Below, one piece after another: positions 21,637-29,654 of a DNA stretch of 60,522 nt. Numbering within the stretch: the first letter of the stretch is position 1; the number at the start of each line of letters is the position of its first letter. The notes beneath the pieces were generated by a model. That model did no database searches. It was not told the origin of the DNA and saw only the letters and a program-made list of their open reading frames with translations. This stretch comes from Burkholderiales bacterium. GTDB lineage: Bacteria > Pseudomonadota > Gammaproteobacteria > Burkholderiales > Casimicrobiaceae. Made by a program: the position numbers and the translations under genes. The stretch spans positions 1-60,522 of the forward strand of contig CAJPFI010000010.1 of assembly GCA_905339295.1 (NCBI GenBank). The letters are read 5' to 3'.

Positions 21637-22464
21637 TCATGTCGCCCGGTCCTCGAACGGGCCGTCCTGCGTGAACCTGCCGCCGTGGAAGCGGTTCTGC
21701 ACGTCGTCCGGGTCGGGCACCGGCTGGCGCGCCTCGACGCCGGCGCGAAACGGCTCCGAGCTGTCGCGCGGCGTCCACCCGATCCTCGCGGCATCCGGGT
21801 TGCGCCACAGCAGGTCGCGGTTGGCCGACACGCCGTAGACGATCGCGTGACCGACGCCGGGCGCGACGAGTCCGCGGTGCACCAGCTCGCACAGGTCGCG
21901 GTACGAGAGGTAGGAGCGCAGCATGCGGTGCGTCGTCGGCTCGGGAAACGCCATCGCGATGCGCAGGCACACGGTCTCGATGCCGTAGCGGTCGAAGAAG
22001 AGCCGCGACAGGTTTTCGCCGAACGCCTTGGACACCCCGTAGAGCGAGGACGGCCGGACCGGCATCGACGGATCGACGACGACGTCGGTCGGATAGAAGC
22101 CGGTCACCTGCCCGGAGCTCGCGTAGACGATGCGCTTGACGCCGTGCCTGCGGGCGGCCTCGTAGACGTTGAACGTGCCGAGCAGGTTCGCGTGCAGGAT
22201 GCGGTCGAACGTGTTCTCGACCGACTCGCCGCCGAAATGCGCGATCGCGTCGACGCCGCGCACCAGATCCATCACGGCGGGCCGGTCGCCGACGTCGCAC
22301 CCGATGCACTCCTCGCCGGCCCCGGCGTCCGGCGGCGCGACGAGGTCGGAGGCGCGCAGCGTGTCGCACAGTCCGCGCAGGTAGGGTCGGAGAACGCGCC
22401 CCAGGCCCCCGGAAGCCCCGGTGAGGAGCAGCCGTCGGAACGGACGGCCGGCAACGTCGGTCAT
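21637..22464 (-). CDS. udh: Uronate dehydrogenase (NAD-dependent epimerase/dehydratase fold)
   Basis: A 275-residue short-chain Rossmann enzyme. The cofactor motif GASGGLG lies at residues 16-22, and the active-site Y142-x3-K146 in LYGVSKAFGE follows the serine of ASSGQ. Length and the C-terminal region (VYGVSANRDLLWRNPDAARIGW) fit bacterial uronate dehydrogenase, which oxidises D-galacturonate or D-glucuronate at C1 to an aldarolactone with NAD. It is the first gene of the minus-strand uronate operon. The start is 12 bp from a regulator-type inverted repeat. A general NAD-epimerase is the alternative, but the neighbours (lactonase, TRAP, KdgD) support Udh. Confidence 0.9.
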   Translation of the reverse strand: MTDVAGRPFRRLLLTGASGGLGRVLRPYLRGLCDTLRASDLVAPPDAGAGEECIGCDVGDRPAVMDLVRGVDAIAHFGGESVENTFDRILHANLLGTFNVYEAARRHGVKRIVYASSGQVTGFYPTDVVVDPSMPVRPSSLYGVSKAFGENLSRLFFDRYGIETVCLRIAMAFPEPTTHRMLRSYLSYRDLCELVHRGLVAPGVGHAIVYGVSANRDLLWRNPDAARIGWTPRDSSEPFRAGVEARQPVPDPDDVQNRFHGGRFTQDGPFEDRAT

Positions 22465-22476
22465 GGCATGCCCGGA

Positions 22477-22496
22477 CTTGTATGATGTCGTACAGG
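22477..22496. promoter_or_regulatory. Operator copy 1 of the uronate regulator (imperfect 9-2-9 inverted repeat)
   Basis: The left arm CTTGTATGA is identical to the left arm of the site at 23331-23350; the right arm TCGTACAGG departs from perfect symmetry at two positions. It lies 12 bp before the udh start and 75 bp before the regulator gene, just downstream of the udh promoter candidate. Binding there should repress udh and perhaps the regulator itself. Confidence 0.7.
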
Positions 22497-22499
22497 CAG

Positions 22500-22528
22500 T
22501 CTATCATTCGACCCATCCGCGCTGTCAA
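22500..22528 (-). promoter_or_regulatory. Candidate promoter of the udh-TRAP operon
   Basis: On the minus strand TTGACA (22528-22523) is followed after 17 bp by GATAGA (22505-22500). The expected start point falls in the operator at 22477-22496, which is a standard layout for repression. The -10 match is only partial. Confidence 0.45.
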
Positions 22529-22571
22529 TGCTCGGCGCGCGGGCGCGTGGCACCTTTTCCGGAGGACGGCA

Positions 22572-23297
22572 ATGCCGGTCGCACCGACGATCGACGCGCT
22601 GAACCTGACCGAAACCGTGGTCGCCGCGCTGCGCGCCCGCATCGCCTCGGGGGAGATCGCCCCCGGCGCGAAGCTGCCGAGCGAGGGCGAGCTCGTCGAC
22701 CAGTACGGCGTCAGCCGCACCGTCGTGCGCGAGGCGATGTCGCAGCTGCGGGCCCGCAACCTGGTGGCGACGCGCCGGGGAATCGGGACGTTCGCGCGCG
22801 AGCGCGTCCCGGACGCGGCCGGCTTCCCGGTGGCCAATGTCGACCACGCCACGCTGGGCGAGGTGCTCGCGCTGCTGGAACTGCGCATCAGCCTCGAGAC
22901 CGAGGCGGCGGCGCTCGCGGCGAAGCGCCGCACCGGGGCGCAGGTTGGCCGCATGGACGAGTTGCTCGACGCGATCGCGCGCGCCGCCGACGCGGGCGGC
23001 GACGCCGCGGACCCGGACTTCGCGTTCCACCTGTGCGTCGCCGAGGCGTCGGGCAACCATTTCTTCCCGGACCTGATCCGTCACCTCGGGAGGGCGATCA
23101 TCCCGCGCACGCGCATCGACAGCGCGGCGGTCGCGCGACTCGACCGGGCCGAATACCTGGCGCAGGTCAACCGCGAGCACCGCGACGTCTACCGCGCCAT
23201 CGAGCGGGGCGATTCCGATGCCGCACGCGCGGCGATGCGCACGCACCTGTCGAACAGCCGCGAACGTCTGCGCGCCGTGCAGGAGACCGACAATTGA
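22572..23297 (+). CDS. FadR-type GntR/FCD regulator of the uronate island
   Basis: A 241-residue regulator with an N-terminal GntR winged helix (about 10-80; LPSEGELVDQYGVSRTVVRE) and a C-terminal FCD effector domain (about 92-225) with the metal/ligand histidines FAFHLCVAE and NREHRDVYRAI. ATG 22572 has a GGAGG ribosome site 7 bases upstream, so the frame extension into the operator is rejected. The gene is flanked by two copies of one inverted repeat, at 22477-22496 and 23331-23350, strongly suggesting it binds both and controls udh, kdgD and itself. The inducer is probably a uronate or pathway intermediate. Confidence 0.92.
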   Translation: MPVAPTIDALNLTETVVAALRARIASGEIAPGAKLPSEGELVDQYGVSRTVVREAMSQLRARNLVATRRGIGTFARERVPDAAGFPVANVDHATLGEVLALLELRISLETEAAALAAKRRTGAQVGRMDELLDAIARAADAGGDAADPDFAFHLCVAEASGNHFFPDLIRHLGRAIIPRTRIDSAAVARLDRAEYLAQVNREHRDVYRAIERGDSDAARAAMRTHLSNSRERLRAVQETDN

Positions 23298-23330
23298 GAT
23301 GGGCGGCAGCCCGGTCGAATCGAATGGCTG

Positions 23331-23350
23331 CTTGTATGACATCATACAAG
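23331..23350. promoter_or_regulatory. Operator copy 2 of the uronate regulator (perfect CTTGTATGA-N2-TCATACAAG)
   Basis: A perfect 9-bp inverted repeat with a 2-bp spacer lies 15 bp before the kdgD start and 33 bp after the regulator stop. It matches the classic TTGTATNNNNATACAA form of FadR-subfamily sites and repeats the copy at 22477-22496. TATGAC inside it could serve as a -10 box for kdgD. Confidence 0.8.
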
Positions 23351-23365
23351 TGACACTGACCTGAC

Positions 23366-24277
23366 ATGGACCCCTCCGACCTCAAGACGACGATCGGCCA
23401 CGGCCTGCTCTCCTTCCCGCTGACCGACTTCACGCCGGACCTGGCGTTCGACGCGGACGGCTACGCGCGCCGGCTCGCGTGGCTGACGCCCTTCGGCGCC
23501 ACCGCCCTCTTCGCGGCGGGCGGCACCGGCGAATTCTTCTCGCTGGCGCCGGCCGAGTACCGCCGCGTGGTCGAGGTCGCGACACGCACCTGCGCGGGCA
23601 GGGTCCCGATCATCGCCGGCGCAGGAGCCGGTCACGCGCTCGCCGTCGACTTCGCCCGCTCGGCCGAAGCCGCCGGCGCGAGCGGCATCCTGCTCCTGCC
23701 GCACTACCTCACCGAGGCGAGCCAGGCCGGCGTCGCCGCGCACGTTCGCGCCGTGTGCCGCGCGGTGGGCATCGGCGTGATCGTCTACAACCGCGGCGCG
23801 TGCCGCCTCGGTCCCGCCGCGCTCGAGCGCCTCGCCGACGAATGCTCCAACCTCGTGGGCTTCAAGGATGGCATCGGCGACATCGAGCTGATGATGGCAA
23901 TCCGTCGGCGCCTGGGCGATCGCTTCGCCTACCTCGGCGGGCTGCCGACGGCCGAGGTCTTCGCGCCCGCCTACCGGGCGATGGGCGTGCCGGTCTACTC
24001 GTCGGCGGTGTTCAACTTCCTGCCCGACACCGCGATGGCGTTCTACCGCGCGATCGACGGCGGGGACGCGGCGACCGTGAACCGCCTGCTCGACACGTTC
24101 TTCCTGCCCTACGTCGAGTTGCGCAACCGCGGCGCGGGCTACGCGGTCAGCATCGTCAAGGCGGGCGCCCGGCTCGTCGGCCACGGCGCGGGGCCGGTGC
24201 GCCCCCCGCTCACCGACCTCACCGACGCGGAGTCGCACGAGCTTGCCGCGCTGATCGAACGCGCCGGCGGGCGCTAG
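23366..24277 (+). CDS. kdgD: 5-dehydro-4-deoxyglucarate dehydratase
   Basis: A cytosolic DapA/NAL-superfamily aldolase-fold enzyme that dehydrates and decarboxylates 5-dehydro-4-deoxy-D-glucarate to 2-oxoglutarate semialdehyde. The 303-residue protein has the family start [15 protein letters not shown], the GGTGEFFSL loop, the catalytic tyrosine in VIVYNRG and the Schiff-base lysine K167 in [10 protein letters not shown]. It follows the regulator gene, with the second operator in between, so it can be transcribed on its own or with the regulator. It is the only late step of the aldarate route found here; the aldarate dehydratase and the semialdehyde dehydrogenase must be elsewhere. Confidence 0.94.
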   Translation: MDPSDLKTTIGHGLLSFPLTDFTPDLAFDADGYARRLAWLTPFGATALFAAGGTGEFFSLAPAEYRRVVEVATRTCAGRVPIIAGAGAGHALAVDFARSAEAAGASGILLLPHYLTEASQAGVAAHVRAVCRAVGIGVIVYNRGACRLGPAALERLADECSNLVGFKDGIGDIELMMAIRRRLGDRFAYLGGLPTAEVFAPAYRAMGVPVYSSAVFNFLPDTAMAFYRAIDGGDAATVNRLLDTFFLPYVELRNRGAGYAVSIVKAGARLVGHGAGPVRPPLTDLTDAESHELAALIERAGGR

Positions 24278-24304
24278 TGCCCGCCCGGGTACCCGCGCTG
24301 CCGG

Positions 24305-24910
24305 CTACCGCTGCACGCTCTCGAGCTTCCCGCTGTTGGCGTCTAGGATCACGACGAGCGGCGCGCTCTTGCCGTCGGCCTTGCTGTAGTTGAGGTACCA
24401 GTTCGCGTGCCGGGTCGACGGCCGCGCCGCGGTGCCGATCATCACCGAATAGCCGTCGGCGATCGCCTTCTCGCCGTGCTGTCTCGCGATCGCGTAGAGC
24501 TTCGCGCCGTCGAGCACGAACCCGGGCTTGAGGTCGGGCAGCCGTCCCGCGCTCCCTGCCTGCGCGTAGCACGTGAGCTGGCCGCGGAACGTGTTGACCG
24601 ACACGTGCGCGTTCGCCGACGGCGAGTAGAACGACAGCGTCCACGCTTCCGCCGAGCCATCCGGCTTGAGCGGACCCAGGATCGTGTTGGAGATGCGCGC
24701 AGGGACGACGTCGGGCTTCCACGCCTTCGCGCGCTCCTCGGCCATCCTGTAGATCTCGTCGAGCTTCACCGACGGGTTCGCCAGCCTGAGCGGCTTGCAC
24801 GCTTCCTGCGCCGTCGCGGCGAGCGGCAGCGCCGCGGCGACGGCGAGTGCCGTGCACGCGGCCAGGCGCAGGGCTCGCGCCGATCTCGGCGCGGGTCGTC
24901 TCGGGGTCAT
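24305..24910 (-). CDS. Exported protein of unknown function
   Basis: I do not recognise this 201-residue protein. It has a clear Sec signal peptide (ALRLAACTALAVAAALPLAA, cleavage near ATAQE, about residue 37). The mature part has two cysteines that could form a disulfide, and a mixed alpha/beta pattern ending in VVILDANSGKLES, which resembles the last strands of PepSY-like domains, though weakly. ATG 24910 has GGAGG 7 bases upstream; a longer frame lacks this. It ends 27 bp from convergent kdgD and is divergent from the IclR gene, so it is a single-gene unit. Confidence 0.75.
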   Translation of the reverse strand: MTPRRPAPRSARALRLAACTALAVAAALPLAATAQEACKPLRLANPSVKLDEIYRMAEERAKAWKPDVVPARISNTILGPLKPDGSAEAWTLSFYSPSANAHVSVNTFRGQLTCYAQAGSAGRLPDLKPGFVLDGAKLYAIARQHGEKAIADGYSVMIGTAARPSTRHANWYLNYSKADGKSAPLVVILDANSGKLESVQR

Positions 24911-25066
24911 GCCGTGTCCTCCATGCCGGTCGAATGCGCCCGCCGCGCCGCGCGCGGCGAGCGGGCGCACTTTACACCGCACCGTGCGCCGGCGGCGAGC
25001 CGCGGCGCGGTGCGGGCCGATGCCGTCCGGCGAAAGGCCCTAGAATGCACGCCAAGGCTTCCTCCG

Positions 25067-25906
25067 ATGTCGCCCAACCGTCCTTCCGCTCCGCCGCCCC
25101 GCCGCGGCCGCACGCCGTCCGAAGACTCCAAGGGCGCGGCGCAGGTCCAGAGCCTCAATCGCGGGCTCTCGATCCTCGACTGCCTCGCACGCGCCGAAGG
25201 CGGACTCACGCTGACCGACATCGCGCACCGCGTCGCGCTGCCGCCGTCGACCACGCACCGGCTCCTCGCGACCCTCGAGCGCGGCGGCTACGCCTACCAG
25301 GCGGGCGACCTCGGCCTGTGGTACGTCGGGCTGCACGCGTTCACCGTCGGCTCGAGCTTCCTCGCGTCGCGCGACTGGGTGGCGCAGAGCCACCCGCACA
25401 TGCGCCGGCTCATGGAGCAGTCGGGCGAGACCGCGAATCTCGCGATCCTCGACGGCGCCGAGGCGGTGTTCATCGACCAGGTCCAGTGCCGCGAGACGAT
25501 GCGCACGATCGTGCGGCTCGGCAGCCGCGTGCCGCTCCACGCGTCCGGCGTCGGCAAGGCGATCTTCGCTGCACTCCCGGACGAGCAGATCGAGGCCATC
25601 CTGAAGGTCAAGGGCATACCGCGCATCACCGAGAACACGATCACCGCGCCCGAGACGATGTGGGCGAGCCTGCGCGTGATCCGGCAGCGCGGCTACTCGT
25701 TCGACGACGAGGAGCACCTGATCGGCACGCGCTGCGTCGCAAGCCCGATCTACGACGAGCACGCCGAGGTCCTGGGCGCGATCTCGCTCGCCGGACCGGT
25801 GTCGCGCCTGCCGGATACGCGCATCAGGCAGCTGGGGCCGCTGGTCGCCCACATCGCCGAGGACATCACGCGCAAGCTCGGCGGGCGCTGGCCGCATCCG
25901 CATTGA
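25067..25906 (+). CDS. IclR-family transcriptional regulator
   Basis: A 279-residue regulator: a basic, proline-rich N-terminus, an IclR winged helix (about 28-90; LTLTDIAHRVALPPSTTHRLLATLE) and a C-terminal IclR effector domain (about 105-275). Typical effector segments are RLGSRVPLHASGVGKAIFAALP, GYSFDDEEHLIGTRCVASPI and AISLAGPVSRL. It resembles regulators of small organic acid or sugar acid use. It has no operon partner here, and its target is unknown; the uronate island 1 kb away is a candidate. TAGAAT at 25041-25046 may be its -10 box. Confidence 0.9.
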   Translation: MSPNRPSAPPPRRGRTPSEDSKGAAQVQSLNRGLSILDCLARAEGGLTLTDIAHRVALPPSTTHRLLATLERGGYAYQAGDLGLWYVGLHAFTVGSSFLASRDWVAQSHPHMRRLMEQSGETANLAILDGAEAVFIDQVQCRETMRTIVRLGSRVPLHASGVGKAIFAALPDEQIEAILKVKGIPRITENTITAPETMWASLRVIRQRGYSFDDEEHLIGTRCVASPIYDEHAEVLGAISLAGPVSRLPDTRIRQLGPLVAHIAEDITRKLGGRWPHPH

Positions 25907-25942
25907 GGTCGAGTCGACGCCGCCATGGCCGCCGGTCGCGAC

Positions 25943-25990
25943 GAATTCCCGGGTCCTCTCGCGTCGTCGCGACGGCGAGGACCCGAATTC
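25943..25990. terminator. Long hairpin after the IclR gene
   Basis: CGGGTCCTC and GAGGACCCG form a 9-bp stem around an 18-nt loop, extended outside by GAATTC on each side with one bulged base. It starts 36 bp after the IclR stop and precedes the cytochrome gene. It probably ends the IclR transcript, though no T-run follows. Confidence 0.55.
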
Positions 25991-26040
25991 GGGACCCGGC
26001 CGCGAGCAGGCGGACGCGCAGTCCCTGTCTGCCCCGCCAC

Positions 26041-26496
26041 ATGAACGCCGCCCGCCTCGCCCTCCTCGCGTGGCTTGCGTTCGCCGCCGCCGCCACGGCA
26101 CAGACCGGCGCGCTCGCCCGCGGTGCGCCACCGCCCGACCCGGCGCTCGCCGGGCGGGTCGCGGGCGCCGACGCCGCGGCCGGCGCCAGGACGTTCGAGC
26201 GCCGCTGCTCGACCTGCCACGACGTCGAGAAGGACGGCAAGCACTCGAAGGGGCCGCTCCTGTGGAACGTGCTCGGCCGCAAGGCGGCCACGTCGGCCGG
26301 CTTCGCCTACTCGGACGCGATGCGCCGATCCGGCCACGAATGGACGGTCGCGACGCTCGACTATTACCTCGCCGACACCGAGCGCGCCGTTCCTGGCCGC
26401 GCGATGGACTTCACCGGAATCCCGGATGCGAAGGTGCGCGCCGACCTGATCGCGTTCCTGCGCACGAAGGGCGACGCGCCGGCGCCGCTGCGTTAG
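26041..26496 (+). CDS. Small periplasmic cytochrome c
   Basis: A 151-residue exported class-I cytochrome c. The signal peptide (LALLAWLAFAAAATAQ) is cleaved near residue 21. The haem motif CSTCH is at residues 56-60 (C56, C59, H60) and a likely axial methionine is in GRAMDFTGI. The order with GPLLWNVLGRKAAT after the haem site is like the c2/c550 soluble electron carriers. It stands alone, downstream of a hairpin and upstream of a gene-free stretch. The redox partner is unknown. Confidence 0.9.
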   Translation: MNAARLALLAWLAFAAAATAQTGALARGAPPPDPALAGRVAGADAAAGARTFERRCSTCHDVEKDGKHSKGPLLWNVLGRKAATSAGFAYSDAMRRSGHEWTVATLDYYLADTERAVPGRAMDFTGIPDAKVRADLIAFLRTKGDAPAPLR

Positions 26497-27178
26497 GTGT
26501 GGCGTCCCAGGACGTCGTCCCCACGATCCAACGGGAAGACGCTGATGGTTGCGACGCCGTCACTTCCTGCCGGCAGGACCGGGTGGACATCCACAGGAAT
26601 GCCCCCATGGCGCCAGCGGGTCGACGGCGCACGGTTCGAGCCGCATTGGCCGGGGAAGCGATCCGGGCGGAAGCCCGGCGAGGCCGGACCGACCGACGCG
26701 ACTCCCGGCCGAACGCCGCATTTGCGCTCGATCAGCACGGCGGCGACGGCGCGCGTCCGCGGTCCGACGTCCGCTCCGAACGGCCGCGGATCGCGACCAT
26801 CGACACCGCGGAACACCTGCCGCTCCTGTGCGGGGGCGAGGCTGCGCGGGGCGGACCAGTGCCACGGCGCGAGCGCAACGCCTGCAGCCCGCGTCCGCAT
26901 CGCGACGCCGCCTTCATCCCCCTGGGGATTGTCGTGCGGCACAGACCAGGCGCGGCGATCACCGCCGCCGGTGTCCCGCCATCGCGAGCCCGCTGCAACG
27001 CCCTGCGCAGGATCGGCTCAGCAGGCGCCGTGTGATCGAGCGCGGCCGTCCGGCGTCATCCCGCGTGCGGTCGACATCGCGTCGATGGCTGCACAACGGT
27101 AGCCCCTGTCGTGGACCGGTGGGTGACGCACCGCCGCGCCGGCGGCTCACGCGAACCGGGCTCCTTCCCCGGGAGACC
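26497..27178. other. 682-bp stretch with no supported gene
   Basis: Open frames exist on both strands, as expected at this GC content. None has a recognisable domain, a ribosome site or a conserved-looking start. The longest minus-strand one (26493-26942) overlaps the cytochrome stop and reads as low-complexity arginine/glycine/proline sequence. It may be a decayed gene or plain intergenic DNA. No RNA gene or repeat was recognised. Confidence 0.6.
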
Positions 27179-28144
27179 CTACCCGGCGTCCCTCCCGCGA
27201 GTCATCCGCGCCCAGCGCCGTGCGAGGTCCGCCGACGGCGCGGGCCTCCAGCGCGACAGCAGGTCGCCGGCGCCGGCGAAGTCGTTGCACGCGAGCACGA
27301 TGTCGCATCCCGCCTCCACCGCGGCCTCGGCGCGGGCGACGATGTCGCCGGCGGTGTGCGCGCCGGCCATCTCGAGGTCGTCGGAGAAGATCGCGCCGTC
27401 GAAGCGCAGCCGGCCGCGCAGGACGTCGTGCAGCCAGACGCGCGAATAGCCTGCGGGCCGCGCGTCGACGGCCGGGTAGATCACGTGCGCCGGCATGATC
27501 GCCTCGAGCCCCGCCCCGACCAGCGCGGCGAACGGCACGAGGTCCTCCGCGGCGATCGCGCTCATCGGCCGTCCGTCGACCGGCACGTCGGTGTGCGAGT
27601 CCGCCGCGACGTGCCCGTGTCCCGGGAAGTGCTTGCCGACCGACGCCATCCCCTCGTCGCGGAGCCCGCGGCAGAGCGCCGCCGCGAGGTGCGCGACCGC
27701 GTTGGGGTTGCGGTGGAACGCGCGGTCGCCGATGACGCCCGACGCGCCGTGGTCGAGGTCGAGCACCGGCGTGAAGCTGAAGTCGATCCCGTGCTGCCGC
27801 AACTCGCGCGCGATCGTCGAGCCGAGCGCCGCGGCCTCGCGTGCCGCCTGCGCGACGTCCCGGTCCCAGCCCTCGCCCAGCAGGCGCATCGGCGGGATCG
27901 CGGTGAACCCGGCGCGGAAGCGCTGCACGCGCCCGCCTTCGTGGTCGACCGCGATCGCGAGCGCCGGATCGCGCAGCGCGCGGATCGACGAAGCGAGCGC
28001 AATGAGCTGCACAGGCTCCGCGTAGTTGCGGGCGAACAGGATGACGCCGCCGACGAGCGGGTGCACGAGCCGCTCGCGGTCGGCGACGGAAAGCTCGAGT
28101 CCCTCGACGCCGAGCATCGCCGGGCCGCGCCCGAGCGGCGTCAC
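27179..28144 (-). CDS. nagZ: Beta-N-acetylhexosaminidase NagZ
   Basis: A cytosolic family-3 glycoside hydrolase that removes GlcNAc from 1,6-anhydro-muropeptides in cell-wall recycling. The 321-residue protein starts like its relatives (PAMLGVEGLELS). It carries DHEGGRVQRF, the GH3 signature VGKHFPGHGHVAADSHTDVP with the catalytic histidine-aspartate loop, and the nucleophile region IFSDDLEMAGA. GTG 28144 overlaps the pdxJ stop (GTGA), so translation is coupled. It is the last gene of the lepA-to-nagZ block. In many betaproteobacteria acpS lies between pdxJ and nagZ; here there is no room for it. Confidence 0.95.
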   Translation of the reverse strand: MTPLGRGPAMLGVEGLELSVADRERLVHPLVGGVILFARNYAEPVQLIALASSIRALRDPALAIAVDHEGGRVQRFRAGFTAIPPMRLLGEGWDRDVAQAAREAAALGSTIARELRQHGIDFSFTPVLDLDHGASGVIGDRAFHRNPNAVAHLAAALCRGLRDEGMASVGKHFPGHGHVAADSHTDVPVDGRPMSAIAAEDLVPFAALVGAGLEAIMPAHVIYPAVDARPAGYSRVWLHDVLRGRLRFDGAIFSDDLEMAGAHTAGDIVARAEAAVEAGCDIVLACNDFAGAGDLLSRWRPAPSADLARRWARMTRGRDAG

Positions 28145-28905
28145 CGCGCGTATCCCGTGTGCGCCGCGGCCTCGCGGATCAGTCGCTTCATCTCGCGCAC
28201 GGCCTCGCGCATGCCGGCGAACATGGCGCGCGACACGATCGCGTGGCCGATGTGCAGCTCGCGCACCCCGGGAATCATGGCCACCGGCTGGACGTTGAAA
28301 TAGTTGAGCGCGTGCCCGGCGTTGAAGCGCATGCCCGCGGCGCGGATCGCCTCGCCCGCGGCGCGGATCTTCGCGAGTTCGGCGACCACCGCCGCGCGCT
28401 CCGGATCGCGCCCCTTCGCGTGGAACGCCTCCGCGTAGGGACCCGTGTGGACCTCGCAGACGCTGACGCCGATCGCCGCGGCCGCCTCGACCTGGCGCAG
28501 GTCCGCGTCGATGAACACGCTCGTGATGATGCCGGCGGCGGCGAGCTCGCGCACGGCGTCCGCGAGATCGCGTCGATGCGCCGCGACGTCGAGGCCGCCC
28601 TCGGTCGTGATCTCCTCGCGCCCCTCCGGGACGAGCATCGCCATCTCGGGCTTCAGCCGGCACGCGATCCCGACCATCTCGGGCGTCGCCGCCATCTCGA
28701 GGTTGAGCTTGATGTGCGTGAGACCGCGCAGCCGCCGCACGTCCTCGTCCTGGATGTGGCGGCGGTCCTCGCGCAGGTGGACGGTGATGCCGTCGGCGCC
28801 GCCCAGGTGCGCCTCGACGGCCGCCCAGACGGGGTCCGGCTCGTGGGTGCGCCGCGCCTGTCGGATCGTGGCGACGTGGTCGATGTTGACGCCGAGCTCG
28901 ATCAT
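28141..28905 (-). CDS. pdxJ: Pyridoxine 5'-phosphate synthase PdxJ
   Basis: PdxJ condenses 3-amino-1-hydroxyacetone phosphate with deoxyxylulose phosphate to make pyridoxine phosphate, the last ring-closing step of vitamin B6 synthesis. The 254-residue TIM-barrel protein has ELGVNIDHVATIRQAR at the N-terminus, GITVHLREDRRHI, KLNLEMA, EVHTGPYAEAF and FNAGHALNYFN. The ATG at 28905 overlaps the recO stop (ATGA). PLP made here serves, among others, PhnW and PbfA. Confidence 0.97.
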   Translation of the reverse strand: MIELGVNIDHVATIRQARRTHEPDPVWAAVEAHLGGADGITVHLREDRRHIQDEDVRRLRGLTHIKLNLEMAATPEMVGIACRLKPEMAMLVPEGREEITTEGGLDVAAHRRDLADAVRELAAAGIITSVFIDADLRQVEAAAAIGVSVCEVHTGPYAEAFHAKGRDPERAAVVAELAKIRAAGEAIRAAGMRFNAGHALNYFNVQPVAMIPGVRELHIGHAIVSRAMFAGMREAVREMKRLIREAAAHTGYAR

Positions 28906-29651
28906 TCGATGGAGTCTTCCTCGAGGGTCTGGAGGTCGCGCACGACCTTGCGGCTCTGGATCGTGCGCGATTCCAGGTGGTGGTCGATGACGTCGCGCAT
29001 CAGGCGCTTCGCCTCGGCGGCCGTCGACGCGTCGTCGAAGCGTCCCGAGGCCAGCGCGATCAGCGTCGCACCGCGCACCTCCGGCCATCGCACGCCGGGG
29101 GAAGGCGCCCGCCGCCGGGCGCCGCGGTCGAAGGCGTAATGGTAGCGCGCGTCCGGATCGAGCGGCGCACCGGTGTCGGCGTCGACGGAAAGCTGCATCG
29201 CGTAGCCCAGCTCGGCGAGCAGCGCGACCTCGAAGCGGCGCAGCACCGGCGCCTGCGCCGCGCCGCCGGCGAGCCCGGCGAGCGCGTCGCGGTACGCCGC
29301 GTACAGCCGCGGATGCGGATCCTCGCGCGGCAGGAGCTTCAGCACGAGCTCGTTCAGGTAGAACCCGCACAGCAGCGCGGAGCCTCCGGGCAGCGGCATG
29401 CCGCCGCGCCACTCGGCGCGGATCAGCGTCTTCAGCTCGCCCGCGCCCGACCACGACAGCGACACCGGCTGGAACGCCTGCAGCACGCCGTGCAGCTCCG
29501 AGCGCGGCCGCTTCGCGCCGCGCGCGACCATCGCCACGCGCCCGTCGATCTCCGCGAACGCCTCGACGATGAGGCTCGTCTCCTTGTACGGCCAGGCGTG
29601 GAGCACGAACGCGGCGCGCTCGTCGTGCCGGTCGACGTCGCGGCGCGCCAT
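28902..29651 (-). CDS. recO: DNA repair protein RecO
   Basis: A 249-residue recombination mediator that loads RecA with RecR and binds single-stranded DNA. It has an N-terminal OB fold (about 10-85; AFVLHAWPYKETSLIVEAF and VARGAKRPRSELHG) and a C-terminal helical domain (about 90-245; FYLNELVLKLLPREDPHPRL). The start at 29651 is 3 bp from the era stop. It lies in the classic era-recO-pdxJ order. Confidence 0.95.
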   Translation of the reverse strand: MARRDVDRHDERAAFVLHAWPYKETSLIVEAFAEIDGRVAMVARGAKRPRSELHGVLQAFQPVSLSWSGAGELKTLIRAEWRGGMPLPGGSALLCGFYLNELVLKLLPREDPHPRLYAAYRDALAGLAGGAAQAPVLRRFEVALLAELGYAMQLSVDADTGAPLDPDARYHYAFDRGARRRAPSPGVRWPEVRGATLIALASGRFDDASTAAEAKRLMRDVIDHHLESRTIQSRKVVRDLQTLEEDSIE

Positions 29652-29654
29652 CGG

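Noticed and set aside
24407-25066. Upstream extension of the IclR frame
   Set aside because: It runs through the oppositely oriented exported-protein gene; ATG 25067 gives a normal IclR protein.
26493-26942. Minus-strand frame of 149 codons in the gap after the cytochrome gene
   Set aside because: It overlaps the cytochrome stop, has no ribosome site and no recognisable fold.
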